From Bacillus mycoides (GTDB lineage Bacteria; Bacillota; Bacilli; Bacillales; Bacillaceae_G): a stretch of DNA of 64,000 nt. The DNA is taken from NCBI RefSeq assembly GCF_018742245.1, contig NZ_CP036132.1, positions 4,149,001 to 4,213,000 of the forward strand, written 5' to 3'. A model generated the notes under the pieces. It was given only the letters and a program-made list of their open reading frames with translations. It made no database searches and was not told where the DNA came from. The translations under genes were made by a program, and so were the position numbers. Each line of letters begins with the position of its first letter. The stretch's first letter is position 1. Below, in pieces: positions 56,884-64,000 of this stretch.

Positions 56884-56910
56884 GAAGACATTGTAAACTA
56901 CAACGTCTTC
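56884..56910 (-). terminator. Hairpin at the 3' end of uvrC
   Basis: A 12-bp stem with one mismatch (GAAGACGTTGTA / TACAATGTCTTC on the minus strand) overlaps the uvrC stop and is followed by TGTTTTTTGA. Confidence 0.75.
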
Positions 56911-58682
56911 TTATCTGTTAAATAAGTATAAATTGTCTCCGCTACATTTTTCGGCATACCCGCTTCGACAAATTCCGATACGGAAGCTTCTTTCATCTTT
57001 TTTAATGAACCAAAATGTTTTAGCAATACTTTTTTTCGTTTATCACCGATTCCGGGAATTTCATCTAACGCCGATTGAATAACAGATTTCCCGTGTAATT
57101 GACGATGGAATGTAATTGCAAATCGATGTACTTCATCTTGAATGCGCTGCAATAAATAAAATTCTTGGCTATTCCTCGCAAGCATAACAGGCTCAGGCGG
57201 ATCCCCAATAATTAAATGTGATGTTTTATGTTTTTCATCTTTTACAAGTCCTGCCATTGGAATATATAATCCAAGCTCGTTTTCAAGAACATCACTTGTA
57301 GCCGTGAGATGTCCTTTTCCCCCATCGATAATTATTAAATCTGGCAAAGGTAAATTTTCCTTCAATGCTCTCGTATAACGGCGTCTCACAACTTCCCTCA
57401 TAGACTCGTAATCATCTGGCCCTTGGACCGTTTTAATTTTATATTTCCGATATTCTTTCTTCGCTGGTTTCCCATCAATAAAAGCAATCATTGCTGAAAC
57501 AGGATTGGCCCCTTGAATATTTGAATTATCAAACGCTTCAATACGATAAGGTGTTTCAATACCGAGCTGCTTTCCTAAATGATCTACAGCTTTAATCGTT
57601 CGCTCTTCATCACGTTCAATTAAGTGAAATTTCTCTTCTAGTGCAATTTTTGCATTTTTATTTGCTAATTCCACAAGATCTTTTTTCTTCCCACGCTTCG
57701 GCTGTGTCGCTTCAACTTCTAAAAAGCGCTCTACTAATTCTGAATCGATACTTCCTGGAACAACAATTTCCTTCGGCTTGAAATGACTACTGTTTTCATA
57801 AAATTGACCGATAAAAGTTAAAAAACCCTCTTCAGGTTCATCATATATCGGGAACATGGAAACATCGCGCTCAATTAACTTTCCTTTTCGAACGAAGAAA
57901 ACTTGAACACACATCCACCCTTTATCAACTGCGTATCCAAACACATCCCGATCCACTAAATCACTCATAATCATCTTTTGCTTTTCCATAATTGCATCAA
58001 TATGAGCAATTTGATCTCGCAACTCTTTCGCCCGTTCAAATTCTAGTTTCTCTGAAGCCTCGTACATCTTCGTTTCTAATTCTGAACGAATTTCTTTATG
58101 CCCACCATTTAAGAATTTAATAATTTCATCTACAATTTCTTTATTTTGCTCATCCGTTACTTCTTTCACACAAGGCGCTAAACATTGGCCCATATGATAA
58201 TATAAGCAAACTTTATCTGGCATATTGGAGCATTTACGAAGTGGATACATACGATCTAATAATTTCTTTGTTTCATGTGCCGATTGCGCATTTGGATAAG
58301 GGCCAAAATACTTTCCTTTATCCTTTTTTACGTTTCGCGTAATGAGTAAGCGTGGCTGTTTTTCAGCTGTAATTTTAATGAAAGGATATGTTTTATCATC
58401 TTTTAATTGAATATTATATTTTGGATCATATTTTTTTATTAAATTCAACTCTAAAATAAGAGCCTCCAAATTTGAGGAAGTCACAATATATTCAAAATCA
58501 ACAATTTCTCCAACAAGCCGAAGTGTTTTCCCATCATGTGAACCAGTAAAGTACGAGCGCACACGATTTTTGAGTACCTTTGCTTTTCCGACATATATAA
58601 CCGTTCCCTGCTTATCCTTCATTAAATAACAACCAGGTTGATCGGGCAAAATTGCTAACTTCTCTTTTAAATGCTCGTGCAC
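56898..58682 (-). CDS. uvrC: Excinuclease ABC subunit C
   Basis: The 594-residue protein has an N-terminal GIY-YIG nuclease domain ([19 protein letters not shown], about residues 17-35). The UVR motif follows at about 195-230, then the RNase H-like second nuclease domain with [18 protein letters not shown] and [11 protein letters not shown]-terminal helix-hairpin-helix repeats ([19 protein letters not shown]) complete it. It makes the two cuts in nucleotide excision repair. It is convergent with yslB. Confidence 0.98.
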   Translation of the reverse strand: MHEHLKEKLAILPDQPGCYLMKDKQGTVIYVGKAKVLKNRVRSYFTGSHDGKTLRLVGEIVDFEYIVTSSNLEALILELNLIKKYDPKYNIQLKDDKTYPFIKITAEKQPRLLITRNVKKDKGKYFGPYPNAQSAHETKKLLDRMYPLRKCSNMPDKVCLYYHMGQCLAPCVKEVTDEQNKEIVDEIIKFLNGGHKEIRSELETKMYEASEKLEFERAKELRDQIAHIDAIMEKQKMIMSDLVDRDVFGYAVDKGWMCVQVFFVRKGKLIERDVSMFPIYDEPEEGFLTFIGQFYENSSHFKPKEIVVPGSIDSELVERFLEVEATQPKRGKKKDLVELANKNAKIALEEKFHLIERDEERTIKAVDHLGKQLGIETPYRIEAFDNSNIQGANPVSAMIAFIDGKPAKKEYRKYKIKTVQGPDDYESMREVVRRRYTRALKENLPLPDLIIIDGGKGHLTATSDVLENELGLYIPMAGLVKDEKHKTSHLIIGDPPEPVMLARNSQEFYLLQRIQDEVHRFAITFHRQLHGKSVIQSALDEIPGIGDKRKKVLLKHFGSLKKMKEASVSEFVEAGMPKNVAETIYTYLTDKKTL

Positions 58683-58804
58683 TCGTCTCCCTCCATTTCT
58701 ACATGCTTATCATTTTTATTTTCACATAAAAACATACTATGTCAAAACACCCAACATACGTTCCTTTATTGTAACGGAAAGGCTGAAAAAAAGAAAATAA
58801 AAAA

Positions 58805-58822
58805 AGCTACCAAATGGTAGCT
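58805..58822 (-). terminator. Terminator after trxA
   Basis: A 7-bp stem (AGCTACC / GGTAGCT) with a 4-nt loop is followed on the minus strand by TTTTTTATTTTC. It lies 9 bases after the trxA stop. Confidence 0.82.
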
Positions 58823-58830
58823 TCTTTATT

Positions 58831-59145
58831 TTAGAAGTGTTTAGAAACTAATTCTACTAACGCTTCTTTCGGTTTATATCCTAACGCTTGATCAACTACT
58901 TTACCGTCTTTTAATACGAAAAGAGCTGGAATACTCATTACTTCGAATTGACGAGCAGTTTCTTGGTTTTCATCAACGTCCACTTTTACTACTTTTACTT
59001 TCTCGCCTAACTCTGAATCGATTTCCTCTAATACAGGAGCGATCATTTTACAAGGTCCGCACCAAGGCGCCCAGAAATCTAATAATACAACACCTTCGCT
59101 AGTTTCAGCTGCGAAGCTTTGGTCATTTGCATTTATAATTGCCAT
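58831..59145 (-). CDS. trxA: Thioredoxin
   Basis: The 104-residue protein has the active site WAPWCGPCKM with Cys29 and Cys32, and the cis-proline in MSIPALFVLKDG. It is a typical cytoplasmic thioredoxin that reduces disulfides. GGAGG precedes the ATG. It lies between etfA and uvrC. Confidence 0.98.
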   Translation of the reverse strand: MAIINANDQSFAAETSEGVVLLDFWAPWCGPCKMIAPVLEEIDSELGEKVKVVKVDVDENQETARQFEVMSIPALFVLKDGKVVDQALGYKPKEALVELVSKHF

Positions 59146-59285
59146 TTTATTTCCTCCTTCAAGTATATTCTACCAAGAGTATATCATTAACTTTTATACG
59201 TGGCGAATATTATGTATCGTTATGTATTGTAACAAAAAAATGTTCCTTTATACTATATAAAAATATGGATGAAATACTAAAAAGA

Positions 59286-59306
59286 TGAGAGACAGGGGAT
59301 CTCTCA
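59286..59306 (-). terminator. Terminator after etfA
   Basis: A 7-bp stem (TGAGAGA / TCTCTCA) with a 7-nt loop is followed on the minus strand by TCTTTTTAG. It lies 50 bases after the etfA stop. Confidence 0.7.
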
Positions 59307-59356
59307 CCTTTTTCTATATATAGGGGTACTTCACTTGGAACTCAAGGGTACTCAAA

Positions 59357-60334
59357 TCATGAATGTACTTTTAACTTTTTGAACTCTTCTGTTAAAAGAG
59401 GTAATACTTCAAATAAATCACCGACAATACCGTAGTCAGCTACTTTGAAGATACTTGCTTCTGGATCTTTATTAATCGCAACAATTATTTTTGAATTAGA
59501 CATACCAGCTAAATGTTGAATCGCACCAGAAATTCCGCATGCGATGTATAGGTCTGGTGTAACAACTTTACCTGTTTGACCAATTTGTAATGAATAATCA
59601 CAGTACTCAGCATCACAAGCACCACGAGATGCTCCAACAGCGCCGCCTAGTACGTCAGCCAATTCTTTTAACGGTTTAAATCCTTCTTCACTCTTCACAC
59701 CACGGCCGCCAGCTATAATGACTTTCGCTTCAGAAAGATCAACACCTTCTGCAGTTTTACGGACAACATCTTGAATGATTGTACGTAGATCTTTCACATC
59801 AACTGTAATAGAAGACACATCACCGCTGCGCGATTCATCTTTTTCAAGAGTTGCGATATTATTTGGGCGCACTGTCGCAAATAATATACCATCTGTTACA
59901 ATCTTCTTCTCAAATGCTTTACCAGAATAGATTGGACGAGTAAAGATAACATTGCCACCTTCAATTTCTAAAGCAGTTACGTCAGAAATTAAACCAGCTT
60001 CAAGCTTCGCTGCTAATTTTGGTGATAAATCTTTACCAAGTGCTGTATGTCCAAATACAATGCCTTCTGGATTTTCTTCAGCATATACAGCTAAAAATGC
60101 TTGTGCATAACCATCAGATGTATATGATTTTAATTTATCATTTTCAACTGTCACAACGCGATCTGCACCGTAATGAATCAATTCATTTGCAAAAGAGGCA
60201 ACGCTGTCTCCAACTAGAAGACCTACCACTTCACCGCCTTCTGCAATTGTTTTTGCTGCTGCTACTGCTTCAAACGAAACGTTACGTAGCGATCCATCAC
60301 GAACTTCACCCATTACTAATACTTTACGAGCCAT
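59357..60334 (-). CDS. etfA: Electron transfer flavoprotein alpha subunit
   Basis: The start is ATG 60334 (MARKVLVMGEVRDGS), after GGAGGGA. The 325-residue protein has the C-terminal FAD-binding segment with GASRGACDAEYCDYSLQIGQTGKVV (in two parts) and SGAIQHLAGMSNSKIIVAINKDP, the EtfA signature. It accepts electrons from acyl-CoA dehydrogenases. It follows etfB. Confidence 0.97.
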   Translation of the reverse strand: MARKVLVMGEVRDGSLRNVSFEAVAAAKTIAEGGEVVGLLVGDSVASFANELIHYGADRVVTVENDKLKSYTSDGYAQAFLAVYAEENPEGIVFGHTALGKDLSPKLAAKLEAGLISDVTALEIEGGNVIFTRPIYSGKAFEKKIVTDGILFATVRPNNIATLEKDESRSGDVSSITVDVKDLRTIIQDVVRKTAEGVDLSEAKVIIAGGRGVKSEEGFKPLKELADVLGGAVGASRGACDAEYCDYSLQIGQTGKVVTPDLYIACGISGAIQHLAGMSNSKIIVAINKDPEASIFKVADYGIVGDLFEVLPLLTEEFKKLKVHS

Positions 60335-60370
60335 AGATTTTCCCTCCTGCATATATAATTTCGTATTTTA

Positions 60371-61144
60371 TTAGATTACTTTCGCTTCTGTGTGGAGCAA
60401 CGATACAAGTTCTTTTACTTGATCTTGCAGCTCGCCTTGTAACACTTTTCCTGCATCTTTCTTAGGAGGCAAATAGATTTCAATTGTTTTTGTTTTTGCT
60501 TCCACATCATCTTCTTCTAAATCTAAATCATCTAATTCTACTTCTTCTAGTGGCTTCTTCTTCGCTTTCATAATACCTGGAAGTGATGGATAACGCGGTT
60601 CATTTAAACCTTGTTGCGCTGTTACTAGAAGAGGTAATGATGTTTCAATTACTTCTGTATCCCCTTCAACATCACGCTCAATCTTCACATTTGTACCATC
60701 AATTTCAAGCTTCGTAATCGTCGTTACGTATGGGATATTTAACGCTTCAGCTACTCGTGGACCAACTTGTCCAGATGCACCGTCAATCGCAACGTTCCCG
60801 CCTAAAATTAAATCAATTTCTTTATCTTTTAAATATTCAGCAAGCACTTTTGCTGTTGTAAATTGGTCACCATTCTCAACATCATCTTCAATGTTAATTA
60901 GTACCGCTTTATCGCAGCCCATCGCTAATGCTGTGCGAAGTTCTTTTTCACTATCCTCGCCACCAACTGTTATAACAGTAACTTCTCCACCTTGTGCATC
61001 TCTTACTTGAATCGCTTCTTCAATCGCATATTCATCGTAAGGGTTGATGATGAATTCCGCTTCGCCATCGTAAATTGCACCGTTTTTAATTACGATTTTT
61101 TCTTCTGTATCAAATGTTCGTTTCATGAGTACGTAGATGTTCAT
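60371..61144 (-). CDS. etfB: Electron transfer flavoprotein beta subunit
   Basis: The 257-residue protein shows the EtfB pattern: MNIYVLMKRTFDTEEKIVI at the start, NPYDEYAIEEAI, and the conserved GGNVAIDGASGQVGPRVAE and TAQQGLNEPRYPSLPGIMKA (given in part). It binds AMP and shares FAD with EtfA. It lies between fadB and etfA in the lcfA-fadR-fadB-etfBA unit. Confidence 0.97.
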   Translation of the reverse strand: MNIYVLMKRTFDTEEKIVIKNGAIYDGEAEFIINPYDEYAIEEAIQVRDAQGGEVTVITVGGEDSEKELRTALAMGCDKAVLINIEDDVENGDQFTTAKVLAEYLKDKEIDLILGGNVAIDGASGQVGPRVAEALNIPYVTTITKLEIDGTNVKIERDVEGDTEVIETSLPLLVTAQQGLNEPRYPSLPGIMKAKKKPLEEVELDDLDLEEDDVEAKTKTIEIYLPPKKDAGKVLQGELQDQVKELVSLLHTEAKVI

Positions 61145-61222
61145 TCCATTTACCCCCTTATTTTTCAGAAAGATTCTATCAATTTTAAAATTCTGTTAAT
61201 TTTTATTAAAAAAATAATTGGA

Positions 61223-62598
<1,376 letters not shown>

Positions 62599-62624
62599 TT
62601 TACTGTCCCCTTCAAGAAGATGAC

Positions 62625-62642
62625 TGAATGAATAGTCATTCA
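62625..62642. promoter_or_regulatory. FadR operator upstream of fadR
   Basis: The 18-base sequence TGAATGAATAGTCATTCA matches the published FadR consensus TGAATGAMTANTCATTCA at every position. It lies 27 bases before the fadR start, between lcfA and fadR, so it can control fadR-fadB-etfBA. Confidence 0.93.
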
Positions 62643-62704
62643 TATTCTTATAATACTGACTATTTAGAAAAGTGTCAATCCTATTTTTTCAAAAAGAAAG
62701 GGCC

Positions 62705-64000
62705 TTAGCCCGTTTGCTCATCCTCATTCTTTCTCTTCTCTTCATCTATTAGGACACGGCGTAAAATTTTTCCGACTGTCGTCTTCGGCAACTCACTTCT
62801 AAACTCATATACCTTTGGGACTTTGTAAGCTGCTAAATATTTACGTGCAAACTGATCTAATTCTTCTTCAGAACACTCAGCGCCTTCTTTCAAAACAACA
62901 AACGCTTTTACAGTTTCCCCTCGATACGGATCAGGAACACCGATTGTTACCACTTCTTGCACCTTTTCATGTTCATATAACACCTCTTCTACTTCACGAG
63001 GATATACGTTAAAACCACTAGCAACGATCATATCTTTCTTACGATCTTTCACATAGAAAAAGCCATCCTCATCCATGTATCCTACATCACCTGTATGAAG
63101 CCAGCCATCTTGCAGTACAGCTGCCGTTTCTTCTGGCTTATTCCAATACCCTTTCATAATTTGTGGGCCCTTTACAACAATTTCACCAATTTCACCTGGA
63201 GGTAATGACTCTCCTGTCTCAAGTGACATGATGATTGCCTCTGTATCCGGCCACGGTACCCCAATACTTCCCGGCACACGCTTTTCCCACAAAAAATTCC
63301 CATGTGTAACTGGTGATGACTCCGTTAATCCATAACCTTCTACTAATTTACCACCTGTAACTCTCTCAAACTCCTCCTGTACTTCTACAGGAAGCGGTGC
63401 AGAACCACTAATACAAGCCTGAATTGAAGAAATATCATATTCTTTTAAAAGAGGACTATTTAATAGAGCAATATAAATGGTTGGTGCTCCTGGAAATAGT
63501 GTGACTTTATGTTTCTTAATTGCTTCAAAAACCATTTTCATATCAAACTTCGGAATAAGCACCATTTTATACCCTTGCATAATACTCAAATTCATTACAG
63601 CTGTCATCCCGTACACATGAAAAAACGGAAGAACACCAAGAATTACCTCTTCTCCTTCTTTACAATTATATAACCAATGCGCTCCCATTAAAGTGTTCGA
63701 AACGAGGTTTTTATGCGTTAACATAACCCCTTTTGGAAACCCTGTCGTTCCCCCTGTATACTGCAAAAGGGCTAGATCATTTTCAGGATCACATGGAACT
63801 TCAACATTAGCACTACTTTCCCTTTCTACCGATTTCCAAAGATGAATCGTTTCGCTTTCCGACACATTCACAACAAGATTTGCCTGCTTTTTTTGTACAA
63901 ATGGATAAAGTAAATTTTTAGGGAATGGTAAAAAATCTGCAATACGGGTTACGATAATGTGCTCAATCTTTGTTGCAGTTTGAACGTTAGTAACTCTCGG
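62705..64000 (-). CDS. lcfA: Long-chain fatty acid--CoA ligase, 5' end missing
   Basis: The frame is open from the window edge to a TAA at 62705, 432 codons. The visible part starts PRVTNVQTATKIEHIIV and has the AMP-binding P-loop YTGGTTGFPKG, the motif GYGLTESSPV, the hinge/A8 region HTGDVGYMDEDGFFYVKDR and the C-terminal catalytic Lys in PKTTVGKILRR. It makes acyl-CoA from fatty acid, ATP and CoA, feeding beta-oxidation and producing the FadR ligand. The stop overlaps a small GGGC/GCCC hairpin with a T run that may terminate before fadR. Confidence 0.96.
   Translation of the reverse strand, partial: PRVTNVQTATKIEHIIVTRIADFLPFPKNLLYPFVQKKQANLVVNVSESETIHLWKSVERESSANVEVPCDPENDLALLQYTGGTTGFPKGVMLTHKNLVSNTLMGAHWLYNCKEGEEVILGVLPFFHVYGMTAVMNLSIMQGYKMVLIPKFDMKMVFEAIKKHKVTLFPGAPTIYIALLNSPLLKEYDISSIQACISGSAPLPVEVQEEFERVTGGKLVEGYGLTESSPVTHGNFLWEKRVPGSIGVPWPDTEAIIMSLETGESLPPGEIGEIVVKGPQIMKGYWNKPEETAAVLQDGWLHTGDVGYMDEDGFFYVKDRKKDMIVASGFNVYPREVEEVLYEHEKVQEVVTIGVPDPYRGETVKAFVVLKEGAECSEEELDQFARKYLAAYKVPKVYEFRSELPKTTVGKILRRVLIDEEKRKNEDEQTG

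Overview
The window looks like ordinary chromosomal DNA of a spore-forming, low-GC Bacillus of the B. cereus group (cereus/thuringiensis/anthracis type). The evidence is AT-rich sequence with strong AGGAGG-type ribosome sites, many sporulation genes (spoIVFA/FB, spoIIB, spoVID, ysxE, gerM, gerE), protein sequences close to B. cereus-group versions, and two copies of a short repeat with TTTAT flanks that matches the B. cereus-group element bcr1. The left edge cuts the 3' part of rng and the right edge cuts the 5' part of lcfA; both genes lie on the minus strand.

Region 1 (1-32,990, almost all minus strand) keeps the gene order known from B. subtilis. Reading in the direction of transcription (right to left) it holds: ysoA, tig, clpX, lonB, lonA, engB (protein folding, proteolysis, ribosome assembly); hemA-hemX-hemC-hemD-hemB-hemL (glutamate to uroporphyrinogen III), followed by spoVID and ysxE (spore coat); valS with a T-box leader, then folC; spoIIB; maf-radC; mreBCD-minCD (cell shape and division-site selection); spoIVFA-spoIVFB (sigma-K processing); and rng. 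A plus-strand ohrR-ohr pair (organic peroxide defence) sits between hemA and engB. A perfect PerR box lies upstream of hemA and a perfect 20-bp palindrome lies at the ohrR promoter, so two peroxide-sensing circuits share one intergenic region.

Region 2 (33,000-35,190) is a small accessory patch: two tiny membrane proteins, a PD-(D/E)XK nuclease-fold protein, a YvbH-like PH-domain protein, and a tRNA-Arg/tRNA-Gly operon with a clear promoter. Region 3 (35,200-39,980) is again conserved: murI(racE)-gerM-rph-rdgB-ysnB and gerE. A bcr1 copy and duplicated terminators fill the gap where B. subtilis has a marR-type gene.

Region 4 (40,100-52,300) is about 12 kb of lineage-specific genes inserted between gerE and ysmA: an NCS2 permease with a cytosine-deaminase-like amidohydrolase, a PspC-domain protein, an XRE-cupin regulator divergent from a drug/metabolite exporter, an aquaporin, an Rrf2 regulator, a YhaQP/NatAB-like ABC exporter with a perfect 30-bp palindrome upstream, a lipoprotein acid phosphatase, motAB, and a D,D-carboxypeptidase. 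Region 5 (52,300-64,000) is conserved: ysmA, sdhCAB, yslB, uvrC, trxA, and the fatty-acid degradation cluster lcfA-fadR-fadB-etfB-etfA with a perfect FadR operator.

I found no CRISPR array, prophage, transposase gene or defence island. I did not find a clearly new multi-gene system. The most useful leads are the 30-bp palindrome before the ABC exporter, the permease/deaminase pair of unknown substrate, the small membrane proteins beside the PD-(D/E)XK protein, the bcr1 insertion exactly at the ysxE stop codon, and the duplicated terminators next to gerE.
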